Shown here: in pieces, positions 7,271 through 18,937 of the stretch
Position numbering within the stretch: the first letter of the stretch is position 1
Layout: the number at the start of each line of letters is the position of its first letter
Source: Procambarus clarkii
Taxonomy: Eukaryota; Arthropoda; Malacostraca; Decapoda; Cambaridae
Direction: 5' to 3'
DNA length: 64,000 nt
NCBI RefSeq assembly: GCF_040958095.1
Contig: NC_091198.1
Location: 29,416,597-29,480,596 of the forward strand
Program-made: the position numbers and the translations under genes
The notes under the pieces: generated by a model
What the model was told of the DNA's origin: nothing
Databases searched by the model: none
The model's input: only the letters and a program-made list of their open reading frames with translations

Positions 7271-9503
7271 CAGAAGAAATACTAATATAGCTTCATTCTC
7301 AGATAACCTAAGGAATCGTATCATAAACAACAATCTCAACAAAAATCACATCATTCTAGGAGGAGACTTCAATATTGACCTGGGTCAACGAAATAGACCT
7401 CATGTCGACTATTTCCTAAACAGCTTGAACTCCTCTATGCTAATCCCCACAATTTCAGGAGGCCTGGTCGACGACCGGGCCGCGGGGACACTAAGCCCCG
7501 GAAGCACCTCAAGGTATCACTAAGCCCACCTGAGTAACTCAAACATCTGCCACTACATTGGATTACTTGTGGACTAACATAACAGTTTCCCTTACATCTG
7601 GTATCATCTTTGACAGAACAACTAACAACTATCCTACCTTCCACATGGACATAACACCACCAGAAAGCAAGAAACTTACATTCAGGCTCCACAGTGAAGC
7701 AACAATAGGCAACCTCACAAATGCACTTCACAATATTAACTGGGAATCTGAATTAAATAATACACAGGATATAAAGTCATTAGCTAACCTCTTCCTTTCC
7801 AAAACTCTAAGCCTCTACAACACTCATTGTCCCCTCCTTACCAAGCAAGTAACTGACTAAAGAATAAACAATCCGTGGCTCACAAGTGGCATAATCAAAT
7901 CAATCAACATGAAACATGAATATGAAAAGAAACTTAGGATTGGCCTAGTTACAAAGGAAGCAGTTAAAAGGTACTCATCAATGCATACCAGTATCATAAG
8001 AAAAGCAAAACTTTCCTATTATGAGAATAGATTCAAAGAAGCAAAAAGCAACATGAAAAGCACATGGGAAACCATCTCTAACATCCTAGGACCTAAACAA
8101 CAGTCATATAACCAGATAAAACTCTCAAAGGATGGCTATACACCTGCAACTGATTTAGAAATGGCAAATGAATTTAATAGTTTTTTTTCATCGGTTGGTG
8201 CTAACCTTGCCAGAAAAATCCCACAGACTTGGACACATACTAACACATATCTCTCAGGCTGCTGTCCAAACTCTCTTCTCCTTTCATCAGTCAGCCCGAC
8301 AGATGTTGTGTCCATCATACACTCATTAAAAACCAAAGCTGGGAACATCAGGGAAATACCATCCACAAGAGCTACTTAAGGATGTCAACCAACAAACTCA
8401 CACTAAACATAGAAAAGACCTACTACATCTTATTTGGAAGCAAATCATCAAATGACCCATTCCTGACCTATTCCTAGACAAGAGACTCAACTTCAGCACC
8501 CACATACAACACATAACTAAGAAAGTTTCTTAAATAGTTGGTATACTCTCTAAGATCAGATATTATGTACGTAACTCTGCTCTCCTCTCGCTATATTATG
8601 CTCTAATATATCCCTATCTTAATTATGGTATCTGTGAATGGGGTTCAACCACTGCAAACCACCTCAAGTCCAGCAAAAAGCAAAAATCACCCAGAAAAAA
8701 TCTGCTATCAGAATAAAAAGAAACTCTGCTTTCAGACAACACTCAGCCCCCATGTTTGAATCCCTAAACATGCTAAATATAAACTCACTCCACACATTCT
8801 CTTGTGTCAATTCCATTTACAAAACCCTGTTCTTAAATGCAAACCCTGCTCTGAAATTCTCCCCTGGACAGATTTAGTTGGACCCATTATCACCACACCA
8901 GAAATAAATATCTCTTTGATATCCCAAGAGTCAAACTTAATCTGTCTAAACACTCTATGCAATTAAAGGGACCTAGTCTATGGAACTCACTCCCTAATGA
9001 ATTGAAAAGATGTCCAACTTTTACCTCATTCAAAAACAAAAACAAAAAGTTCCTAATTTCATCTTCATAGTTTCCTACCTTGTGCTTTAAACTTGCAGTG
9101 TATCTAGTGTTAACCAATCCTTCAATATTTATGTACCTAAGCACACAACTTTACAATTGTGATCATTGCTATCGTCTTATATGTGCTATCAATATGCTGT
9201 ATTGTGCCTATTAATTTTTGTTAAATTATCAGTCAAGCTGTCAATGCTATCAATCAGAGCTTTCGATGTGCTTTAATATACTTACTAATCTCTCTCATTT
9301 TATTTCCTGCAATGAACCTGTTAACATTTTATAAATTTTGCTATAATTTACCTACTTAAAATTATCTGTTAGATTAAGGACCTTCCCGAAACGCTACACA
9401 TATTAGTGGCTTCACAAGAAAGGTAAACACCGTGCTATGTACCCTCACAAACCCAATGTATATATCCTTCTTGTATATAAATAAATAAATAAATAAATAA
9501 ATT
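7271..9503 (+). mobile_element. CR1/Jockey-type LINE, decayed, AAAT tail
   Basis: A degenerate non-LTR retrotransposon inserted in the 51-bp minisatellite. The start (to 7523) encodes part of an AP-type endonuclease (GGDFNIDLG motif), continued at 7558-7857 (DYLWTN, then the region before the reverse transcriptase). 7909-8379 covers the N-terminal reverse-transcriptase region (KMKSTWETI-like, FNSFFSSVG). The catalytic core is deleted: sequence jumps at about 8372 to the later reverse-transcriptase segment (NKLTLNIEKT, FGSK). The 3' part has many stops and ends in an AAAT repeat at 9476-9503. The 51-bp minisatellite resumes at once after the tail. No clear target duplication was found. Confidence 0.75.
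7457..7522 (+). mobile_element. Short GC-rich insertion in the LINE endonuclease
   Basis: About 66 bp starting GGAGGCCTGGTCGACGACC split the endonuclease reading between SSMLIPTIS and the following PT.VTQTSATTLDY region. Composition is sharply GC-rich against an AT-rich LINE. I recall similar GGAGGCCTGGTC sequences in decapod DNA, probably a SINE or miniature element tail, but cannot verify this. Confidence 0.5.
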
Positions 9504-9965
9504 ATGACCTAGTAACGCTCCTGCATCACGGTCTGCTTACCTTGGTTACTAGGTATGGCTTAGTAACTCACCTGCATCCCTGTGTCTTCACCTTGGTCAC
9601 CAGTAATGCCTAGTAACTGCTGCATTACAGTCTGTATACCTTGGTCACCAGTTATGCCTGGTAACTTTGCTGCATCACAGTCGCTACACGTTGATCACCA
9701 GTTATGACCTAGTAACTCACCTACATCCCTGCCCAGTCACCTTGGTCACCAGTTATGGCCTAGTAACTCTCCTGCATCACAGTCTGTACACCCTGGTCAC
9801 CTCTTATAGCCTAGTAACTCTCCTGCATCTCAGTCTGTTCACCATGGTCATCAATTATATCCTAGTAACTCTCCACCATCACAGAATTACACCTTGGTCT
9901 CCTGTTATGGCCTAGTTACTCTCCTGCACCTCAGTCTGTGCACAATAGTCACCAGTTATTGCCAT
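9504..9965 (+). repeat. 51-bp minisatellite, right part (degenerate)
   Basis: Resumption of the 6800-7270 minisatellite, with more substitutions (CCTAGTAACTCTCCTGCATC type units). Confidence 0.8.
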
Positions 9966-10297
9966 GTAACTCTCTTGCATCTTTAATAAATGCCCCTTGA
10001 AATGCATAACATACTCCATCTTTAACAATATCCCTTAATAATGCTTAAACCCCCGATCTTTAACAAAATCATTGAAATGCAACAAATGTATTTGAAAAAC
10101 AGACTGATAAACATGAAAGTCCTGAATAAAAAACATATATACATATGATAAGATGTTAAATGTATTAATAAAGTATGTAAAGACTTGATGTCGTAAATAG
10201 ACTTTCCTATAAATTATTTGAAAGTAAGAGGAAATATAAGATATGTAAAGATTAGGTGTGGGTATATCAGGTTAGGTTAGGGTTGTTGGGTTATGTA
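9966..10297. other. AT-rich spacer with TTAGG-like bits
   Basis: No gene seen. It includes a diverged direct repeat (ATCTTTAACAA motif) and GGTTAGGTTAGGG at about 10270, a two-copy match to the arthropod telomere repeat that is too short to mean much. Confidence 0.6.
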
Positions 10298-11329
10298 TGT
10301 CTGAAAATCCGACACCATTTAATAATATTACATACAGGCAGATAATATTGCTGCTGTATTGTATAAACAAGTTACCCATAGAAAATGTAACTTGTAGTGG
10401 AACTTTCCGTCTATAGAAAACGGGATATCATTGCCACATACTATTATAAATTCAACAGCTATTCTGCTGGGAATTAATCTTAAATACATTAGTCTTTGGA
10501 CTTTACCATCATAAAACATCTCATTTTAATTAACTTAATTATCAGTATTAAAATAGAGTAAATGTGACCCTTCTATCACTTTCTGATATCTGGACAATGT
10601 AGGCCAGTAGCGTCAGTGAGGAGGGAGTGGTCAGCCATTGTTATTGTTGTTTAAGACCAGAGTCGTTGGAGCTAGTAACAGCTTCTATAAATTCTCTTGG
10701 ACGAAGTGTGACGAAGATCAGACTAGTGGTCTTGCATCATCAACACGCTGTCAGCAAATACAAGGGAGGTGTCTTTCCGAAACCCGTTTATCTATTCATT
10801 TATGGCCATTAATGTTAGGTAGATATTGGGTGAGCCGGTGAGATCACAAATGATCGACTCAAACAAGGCCTTGGTCTTTATGGTTCATTGTACAGTGTTT
10901 TCTCTGATATAGCTGTCATATATTAGGATTCTGGCTTTATAGCTAGCGCCCTTTTGACAGGTCAAGACGAGGAAGCATGCTTTGTGTATCAGTTACCAGG
11001 GTGATGGAAGCTAACTCACACGAGGAAAATTTGGTGTCTACATCCTAGTTATATCTGGTGGACTAAGGCCTGCTGTACAAATAAGATAAGGAACCTCTTC
11101 AATGTACACTAATATATAGTTAATACTGTAGTTTGATTGGCTGCATATATATAAATTCAATATAAACCCCCCTAATGTGTAGTGGATCGATTTGTGAGAT
11201 TATTGCAGAAATACAGTCCACTTAACATAATACAAATTGCTATCGAAGTATATAAATTAACGTAAATATAAATTCTATATAAATTCATATAAATTAAATA
11301 AATATAAATCTCACAGGTCGGTTCCCACA
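10298..11329 (+). mobile_element. Solo LTR of the 14256 BEL/Pao-like family, 5-bp target duplication
   Basis: The sequence starts TGTCTGAAAATCCGACA and ends GGTTCCCACA. It is alignable end to end with the 1054-bp LTRs at 14256 and 17323, but with many differences. ATGTA flanks it at 10293-10297 and 11330-11334. Non-LTR DNA lies on both sides, so the internal region was lost by LTR recombination. Confidence 0.88.
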
Positions 11330-11334
11330 ATGTA

Positions 11335-12326
11335 AGGGAGGAATGCTTAACAGCACTCCACCAAGAATATTAGAGAATGAAAGCAGAACAAACAAAGGGA
11401 AATAGTAACAAAAATGAGCTAGGATTATATAAGATAGTTAAAATAGTTGAATGTGCATTTTATGTAATGTTCGGAAATCAGATTTTGTGTAAGAGTTTTC
11501 TTAAAGTGTTTTGTGAGAATTGTGCTAGTACATGAATGTATTTGAATGAATGTCTGGGTAAATAAATGAGAAGTTGACGTTTCAGAAGATAAGATGTTTG
11601 CTTATGTTAAGTTACATTATGTAGGAGAGGATAAATAAAGTACATCAGGTAGGAGAGGATAGGTAGGGTACGTCAGATAGAAGAGGTTAGGTAAATTACA
11701 TTAAGTAGGTTAGGTTATGTAAGTTACATCAGGTAGGTAAGGATGGGTTAGTTGGGTTGGGGTAGGTAGGTGGGGTTAGATAATTTGGTAAGTTATGTAA
11801 TTTATGCAATGTCAGGATGTGTAAATTATGTCATTTGTCAGGTGGGTTATGTTATGTAAGTTACAGCAGGTAGAAGTGGATATGTAGGTCGTTTAGGTAA
11901 GATAAGTTATTAAGATATGTAAGTTAGGTTATATAAGTTATATTACGTTATATTCTATCAGGTAGTGAATCTAAGAAAGTTGGACTAGATAAGTTACATT
12001 AGGATTGGATGAACAACAAAATAGACACAAGGCCTAATGAGCCTAGATTCTACGTCAGTCAGAGACCATACCGAAGCACAAATGGCAGGCAAGACAGAAA
12101 CAGGTATGTAGAAACCATAGAGATAGTGATTTTCACAGGAATAACAGAGACGAGAGCAGGTGGAGGTCGGAAAGAGGCCCATACAACGGAGGAGCTCAAG
12201 CCAATAGATACCAAGGGAACAACCTGGTGTTACGGTGCCCTCTCCTATTTCTTTCGTTTGCCGGCTTAAAGAGTCATATCAGCTCTCCCTACTGATTCTC
12301 TGAGGTTCAGGGAGTCTATTGATATA
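11335..12326. other. Unassigned region with degenerate ~30-bp GTTAGG-rich repeat
   Basis: 11580-11990 is a degenerate tandem of units like AAGTTACATCAGGTAGG. 12009-12270 contains a short open frame. In another frame of the same stretch an Arg/Asn-rich peptide (RNNRDESRWRSERGPYNGG) resembles the one just after 18377, suggesting a shared transposon coding remnant. I do not recognise a gene. Confidence 0.5.
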
Positions 12327-13830
12327 TGTGGCGACCAGACCGGCTGCCAGTTAAGGGAGAACGTTACATTATAAGGTAAATGAAGGGGAAATTGGCGCCC
12401 TGATATAAAATGAAGGAGTATCCCCTAATGCAGATATGACCTTTTGGAAGGGACACTAGCCGATCGCGGATTGGCCGACTTAGGTCGCGGGCGACCAATC
12501 AGGGCCCGCCGTGACGTCACCGAGTGCCCCGGGCGGCGCCAACGTCAGAGTTGACCTGACCTTGGAAGCGAGCGGACGCACCTCGGTCAGCTCTCAAGGA
12601 TTTGAGGCTCTACAAGTCTTTCTTAGTGGATTAGAGCTGGCTATTGCAGCCCATCTCACGTATTGGAGACCCCGCGCTTCTGGGAAGCAAAAAAGGAACC
12701 AAGTTTATTTAGCAGAAGAGTGCCAAACTTGGAAAATATTCGGCGACGACGCTGGGCGGCGATGCTGGACATTGGGGGCCTGAAAAGGTGTGGCGGGCAA
12801 GCCTAGCTGTGACTGGGTCACATCCACTGAGGGTTTTGGAAGGACGACACCATGCCTAGGACAAGGAGCAACGCCTTGTGGAAGGGGCGAGTGTGGGAAA
12901 ATAGTGATTAGCTCAGCGCCTATCGATGAACCAGGATTGGGGTAGCTGAATCTCAGGGATTGGAACGGCGACGACGCGAAGGCTCCACGACACCTGATGA
13001 CCTGTGGAAGTTCCTGGATCGTCGAGGATCGACTCAGGAAGCGTGGGAACCTCACACCATCGAGGGACAGGCGTCGTGAGCCAGGAATGTAAGGTAGATC
13101 ATTTTCCCTCCCATTACCCCTTGTGTGAGTAGGCTAGTTAGGCCACAATAGTTACTTATGTATGTGGCAACCGGACATTAATACTTTAGTAGTAGAATAG
13201 GCTGCAAGGCAGCTTGTATCCAGGACTGTCAGAGGGGACAGTGTGTATGGATGGCAGGACAGTGAAGAAGAGGCGCCGACGTGGTGAAGAGGCCCTCCTG
13301 TGAGAGAGTGTGGGACTCCTGTCTTTCTGCCCAGTTGAAGGAGTGTTGGAGGTCGTGGAAGAAGAGGCTGACGATCTCCAGACTTATTATCCTTATTTTC
13401 ATATTCATGTATTACTTGTGATTGTTTGTGTGATCATGTAATTTGCGTCAGTAAATTCACACATTTTATCACTGTGTTTAAGTGTGCCTCCATTTATAAT
13501 ATTTCTCTATGAGCATACACGAAGGTTATCATAGTACCACCTAGGGAACACTACGTTCTCTATAAAAGTTCTTATTGCCTGGAGAGTGGTAAAGAAAGCA
13601 CGGACTATATAAAAGTGTACCCTTAGCCATCCGATCAGTATCAGTGCCTGAATGGTGGCAACTAGTAACGTGGTGGCTAGAGAGAGGCAAGGCCACACAG
13701 ACCTTCCTGGGAGAGTACCCTGGGCCGACAGTCTAGTAGCAGATCTATGGGAGTAGCAATCTTCTGGCTACAAACAATATATAATACACCCACTGAACTG
13801 CATTGCTGGGGTGCAGATATAATAACCCAG
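12327..13830 (+). mobile_element. LTR-like sequence(s), probable Gypsy type
   Basis: Two TGTGGCRACC starts occur at 12327 and 13163. CCAAT boxes and a perfect CRE lie at 12490-12520. The right end, AACCCA followed two bases later by TGGCGACCTTG at 13832, looks like an LTR/primer-binding-site junction. Boundaries are uncertain and no target duplication or pol ORF was found. Small ORFs in the stretch are not convincing genes. Confidence 0.4.
12493..12520 (+). promoter_or_regulatory. CCAAT box plus perfect CRE (TGACGTCA)
   Basis: GACCAATCAGG is followed 10 bases later by GTGACGTCAC, with an inverted CCAAT a little upstream (about 12469). The cluster is typical of an LTR U3 promoter. Confidence 0.4.
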
Positions 13831-14250
13831 CTGGCGACCTTGTTAAGAAGAAGATAGAGAAGACAGGCGGGAAAGGAGTTCCTGCAACCTTTTGTCTGGC
13901 AGGCAAGACTCAGGGAGGTTATTGTTATAAGGTAAGCCTGAGTCTTCCTTCACTCCTCCACGGGTCTAGGCCGGAACTGTTAACAGCAGTTTCCCCGTGT
14001 TTGACTGAAGGGGCTTCCAGGGTGAATCAGTGGCACCCCTTTTGTGGTGGAAGCAAAGACCTGCGGAGGTGGGCATTGTTGGTCCTCTCCTGTGTGACCA
14101 TGGAGACTCCGGTGAATCCCGGAAGTCGGAGGGGCTGAGTATTCGGCCTTTTGAGCCCCTAGCAGCTGAGTGCTAGCAGAGCCCCGGCCCACCCACCTCC
14201 ACGTGATACTGGACAGAGCCAACGGATACAAGTGATGAAAGTACAATGAT
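13831..14250. other. Possible internal start of the LTR element, no intact gene
   Basis: Follows the candidate primer-binding site. A 111-codon open frame spans 13803-14138, but it begins within the LTR-like sequence and has no recognisable domain. I do not call it a gene. Confidence 0.4.
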
Positions 14251-14255
14251 ATTGG

Positions 14256-15309
14256 TGTCGGAAAATCCGACACCATTTAATAATCATACAGATAATAGCT
14301 GTATTATAAACAAGTTACCCATAGAAAACGTAACTTGTAGTGGAATTACCGTCTAAAGAAAACGGGATATCATCACCACATACTATTATAATTCACCACC
14401 TATTATGGTGGGAATTATTCTTAAATACATTAGTCTTTGGACTTTACCATCATAAAAACATCTTATATAAATTAACTTAATTATCAATATTAAAGTAGAG
14501 TAAATGTGACCCTTCTATCACTTTCTGAAATCTGGACAAAGTAGACCAGGCGTCAGGAGGAAGGAGGGAGCCATTGTTGTGTCACCTCCGAGACGTGTGG
14601 AGCAAATTTAGCTCCTATCATATCTGGACAATGTCGGCCAGTAACGTCAATAGTATGGAGTGTTAAACAGCCATTGTCTATATTGAGACCAGAGGCTCAC
14701 ACGGGAGCAAATTCGGCTCCTGTTAATTTTACTTGGACGTAGTGTTATGGAAACCAAAGGTACCATCTCCAACACGATGTCTACAATTCAAGTTAAGTGT
14801 TCTTTCCGAAACCCATGTATCTTTCATTTATGGCCATTAATGTCATTATATAGGGTGACCCGGTTAGAGCACGTGGAAGCCTCAAACTAAAGGTAATTAA
14901 GCCAGGTCTTCATGTTCCATGTACAGTTTTCTCTGAAATACTTGTCATATATAGGATTCTGGCTTCACAGCTAGCGCACTTTTGACAGGTCAAGACGAGG
15001 AAGCAAGATTTGTGCACCAGTTACTGGGTGATATGGAAGCTACCTCAAAGAGGATAATTTGGTGTCTACACCCTAGTTATACCTGGTGGACTAACCTGCT
15101 GTACTATAAGATAAGGAACCTCTTCAATGTATGTAGTTACTGTAGTTTGATTGGCTGCATATATATAATAAACCCCCCCCTAATGTGTAGAGGATCGATT
15201 TGTGAGATTAAGAGATTATTGCAGAAATACAGTCCACTTATCATTATACAAATTGCTATCGAAGTATATAAATTAACGTAAATATAAATCTCACAGGTCG
15301 GTTCCCACA
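14256..15309 (+). repeat. 5' LTR
   Basis: 1054 bp with TG...CA ends and a TGTCGGA/TCCGACA inverted repeat at the outer edge. Short open frames inside it recur in the 3' LTR and are not genes. Confidence 0.9.
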
Positions 15310-16238
15310 TTATTTGGACCTTCGGAACCGGAATATTCGGTCCTATGAACCCACATTTGGTCATCTTAGTACCGGATGAACCAGTTAACCAGTGGATTCA
15401 TTAAATATACTAGTGCAGTGTTATTTAAACAAAGCCAGCAGTCAAGACGGCAGCGTAGCCTCGAGGGAGCTCAGGAGCCTCCCTCAGCACAGTTCAGCTT
15501 CGTCAGCGGTTTCATGCACACCCACAGATATTTGGTGGCGTGTTATTTCGTGAAATGACAGCGCTAATATAGAAGCCAGCCAAATTAGTGACTGTGTCTT
15601 CGCGAGATTGTTCACGGATTTCGTGGTGTTACATTTCGCGAGAGATTATCTACGAATTTTGTGGAGTTTATTTCGTGAGGTCACTAATAATATTTAATAC
15701 TTCTAGATAATATTAGAAGTTTCATAGAGGCTAATTAAGAGGCTATTATCAATAATTGTGTATATTATTTCTCCAAAATAGAGAATTATTTAATATAAAT
15801 TGCACTAGTGATCACAGTATAATATTTACTAATTGCCAACCCACAACAGGGTAGGATATGACTAGTTGAACTATTATTGCTCATCCTAGTCCCATTATTA
15901 CCATAGTCAGTTGTACTATATTCAATAACCTAACACCATTAATGAATGGTCCAGACCCTATTTTGGGTGTAATTTTTACCAACTCGAATTGAGTTGTATA
16001 TATAATAATTTACTTATGATCATTACACCTTTGAGTGATTAATTAGTGTCTCTACCATCCTAGGGTGATATAGAAGAGCTAACCTAAAGGTACTTCCAGT
16101 GACACTGGTTTATCACTCAAATCATTAGTGTGTATGATTGTATATATATAATGTGTATTAATTTTAAGTGCTAACCTCTAGTAGAGGTAGGATTATTGCC
16201 TAGTGAGTGCAGAATTTACCCTAGGCTATCATTAGAGT

Positions 16239-16625
16239 TTGTTCAGTATTATGAGCAGCCCAAGTACAAGCCCCACAAGGCTTCACCAACGAGCCAGTAT
16301 GGATAATGCAGGGAGAATGAAAAGAACCCTTGCAGGTCTTAAAGGCCACTTAACAAGACAGATCAAGAAATGTGAAGATTTGTCACAACAATCAACAGTT
16401 GATTATGCTGACCTGGAAAGCTATTATCAAGCAGCTGCAGGTAAATTTGAGCAAATCAAATGCCAAATGGCTGTCCTTGTGGGGACAGACTACTACCATC
16501 AATTCATTGGTAGCCCTACTAAATATCAGGGTATAACCATGTTAAACTCTGCAGGAGGTAAATTACTCTCAGGCCCAGTATCAAGCCTGAGGAGACCTAT
16601 GCCTGCAGATAAACAATACCAGTAG
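16239..16625 (+). CDS. Truncated gag-like ORF of the LTR element
   Basis: 128 codons. The N-terminal two-thirds (about residues 16-80) has the charged, helical RMKRTLAGLKGHLTRQIKKCEDL...YYQAAAGKFEQIKCQMAVL pattern that I associate with the start of BEL/Pao gag proteins. No zinc knuckle or protease follows, and the frame stops at 16625. The remaining interior holds only degenerate gag-like scraps with stops, such as around 16850-16930. If translated, it would make a gag fragment. Coding status is uncertain. It lies between two nearly identical LTRs, so it was present at the last transposition. Confidence 0.5.
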   Translation: MFSIMSSPSTSPTRLHQRASMDNAGRMKRTLAGLKGHLTRQIKKCEDLSQQSTVDYADLESYYQAAAGKFEQIKCQMAVLVGTDYYHQFIGSPTKYQGITMLNSAGGKLLSGPVSSLRRPMPADKQYQ

Positions 16626-17322
16626 AAATCTAAATTTGTCAGCTGATTATATTTCTCCAGTAGCATTATACTAAGGAGATTACAGCTGACTATACTAACA
16701 GAGGTTGATGTTAGTATCATCATTTAAAGCTGAAGATGAGTTCATGAGGCCTCAGTGGCAAATCAGTGAACAGTAGCCTAAAACAGCTACAAGTCACTGC
16801 GACCAATGTCACTGAACCCACTGCAGTCTCAGAACCATACTTTACTTTAATGATGAGCTATTCAATCTTCTGAATCAATTAACTAAATTAAACCCCAATA
16901 AATCTGATGACTGATTTGATACATTTATTATTTAATCAAGATGTATTCCATGGGCCTCAGTGTTTATATATCAGTGACCAGTTACCTGAACAAACTTCAA
17001 GTTATATCTAATGTCACTGATCTCACTGCAGTCCCTGAATCATACTTGACTGTAGTACTTGATCACATTCAGTCTTCTGGGTTAAATAATATGTAATAAG
17101 GCTTGAATATTAGCCTTTCAAGAGTTAACAGGGAAATGAGATCGCATTAGACTTCTAACCCCTACAACTCTAGTACGGGACATCCGTCCTGTACGAACAG
17201 ACGCACAAATGTGTGATTACTAACTACTAACATCAAATTAATCTAATAATTCGAAGGAGGAGTATCGGTGTTCGTCTGTTCTAAAGAGGACTTCGACCCG
17301 TGAGCAGCCCCCTGGGGAATTA

Positions 17323-18376
17323 TGTCGGAAAATCCGACACCATTTAATAATCATACAGATAATAGCTGTATTATAAACAAGTTACCCATAGAAAACGTAA
17401 CTTGTAGTGGAATTACCGTCTAAAGAAAACGGGATATCATCACCACATACTATTATAATTCACCACCTATTATGGTGGGAATTATTCTTAAATACATTAG
17501 TCTTTGGACTTTACCATCATAAAAACATCTTATATAAATTAACTTAATTATCAATATTAAAGTAGAGTAAATGTGACCCTTCTATCACTTTCTGAAATCT
17601 GGACAAAGTAGACCAGGCGTCAGGAGGAAGGAGGGAGCCATTGTTGTGTCACCTCCGAGACGTGTGGAGCAAATTTAGCTCCTATCATATCTGGACAATG
17701 TCGGCCAGTAACGTCAATAGTATGGAGTGTTAAACAGCCATTGTTTATATTGAGACCAGAGGCTCACACGGGAGCAAATTCGGCTCCTGTTAATTTTACT
17801 TGGACGTAGTGTTATGGAAACCAAAGGTACCATCTCCAACACGATGTCTACAATTCAAGTTAAGTGTTCTTTCCGAAACCCATGTATCTTTCATTTATGG
17901 CCATTAATGTCATTATATAGGGTGACGCGGTTAGAGCACGTGGAAGCCTCAAACTAAAGGTAATTAAGCCAGGTCTTCATGTTCCATGTACAGTTTTCTC
18001 TGAAATACTTGTCATATATAGGATTCTGGCTTCACAGCTAGCGCACTTTTGACAGGTCAAGACGAGGAAGCAAGATTTGTGCACCAGTTACTGGGTGATA
18101 TGGAAGCTACCTCAAAGAGGATAATTTGGTGTCTACACCCTAGTTATACCTGGTGGACTAACCTGCTGTACTATAAGATAAGGAACCCCTTCAATGTATG
18201 TAGTTACTGTAGTTTGATTGGCTGCATATATATAATAAACCCCCCCCTAATGTGTAGAGGATCGATTTGTGAGATTAAGAGATTATTGCAGAAATACAGT
18301 CCACTTATCATTATACAAATTGCTATCGAAGTATATAAATTAACGTAAATATAAATCTCACAGGTCGGTTCCCACA
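17323..18376 (+). repeat. 3' LTR
   Basis: 1054 bp, the same length as the 5' LTR, followed directly by the ATTGG duplication. Confidence 0.9.
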
Positions 18377-18899
18377 ATTGGGCAGCGAAACGACAATCGA
18401 GGAGAAGGGTGGACCGGTGGAGAAGATCGAGGGTACAACGACAGAAGACCATATAACGGGTGGAGGGACAATTAAGAGATACTGTGGTCTCCTAAGTGCC
18501 CTCAACCCAGATCGAAAAGAAACTCTTAGGGAGAGGGTTAACTTTTTTTTTTGGGGGGGGGGCCACCAGCAGAACAGAAGCGTATGCAGACGATCGATCA
18601 GATAAGCGAGGACCCAGAGAAGGTCATCACAGGACCTGGAGTAAAATCGAACAAACGAAGGTAAGCACATTATTACAGCAAGAAACACTAACAGATCCCT
18701 TTCATACAGATATCTTCACCCAAGGAGAACAGAGATGCAGCCAAACTACAACCTGGTTGGACTGAGAAGGAAGATCCTAGAACTGAAAAGGGACCTGAAG
18801 GAGACGGCAGCGAAAAGACAGAGATGTAACCTGAAACAAGAGGAGAGACGAGCCCTAGCAGACCTGAAGGAGAGGAAGGACATAGTAATCAAGGGTTAA
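18377..18899 (+). pseudogene. Penelope-like element 5' fragment
   Basis: Open frame 18735-18899 encodes LRRKILELKRDLKETAAKRQ then LKQEERRALADLKERKDIVIK. The segment around EERRALADLKE..DIVIK is typical of the stretch just before the ADKGG motif in Penelope-like reverse transcriptases. The frame stops immediately after, where ADKGG would be expected, at the start of an inverted repeat. Upstream reading is frame-shifted and includes a homopolymer (T9G10 near 18541) that may be a sequencing error. Confidence 0.55.
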
Positions 18900-18922
18900 C
18901 TCATTAACCTTTGATTACTATG
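18881..18922. repeat. Imperfect 19-bp inverted repeat
   Basis: Arms 18881-18899 and 18904-18922 pair with one mismatch around a CTCA loop. The left arm is the end of the Penelope-like reading frame, so the right arm is a short inverted copy of it. Confidence 0.8.
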
Positions 18923-18937
18923 CAATTCTGTTACCAT

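Larger units (their letters stand above)
14256..18376 (+). mobile_element. Young non-autonomous BEL/Pao-like LTR retrotransposon
   Basis: Two 1054-bp LTRs (14256-15309 and 17323-18376) flank a 2013-bp interior. The target duplication ATTGG is present at 14251-14255 and 18377-18381. LTRs begin with the hairpin TGTCGGAAAATCCGACA and end GGTTCCCACA. Comparing them by eye I find three differences (near 14690, 14867 and 15119), so the insertion is recent. The interior has a short gag-like ORF and no protease, polymerase or integrase, so transposition must have been supplied in trans. BEL/Pao assignment is inferred from the gag-like peptide and 5-bp duplication. Confidence 0.9.

Noticed and set aside
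10262-10276. Interstitial telomere repeat (TTAGG)
   Set aside because: Only about two units, and neighbouring GT-rich repeats have a different period.
18541-18562. Long T and G homopolymers, likewise 19586-19605 and 19849-19860, as biological signals
   Set aside because: Most likely sequencing or assembly artefacts in decayed LINE or Penelope sequence.
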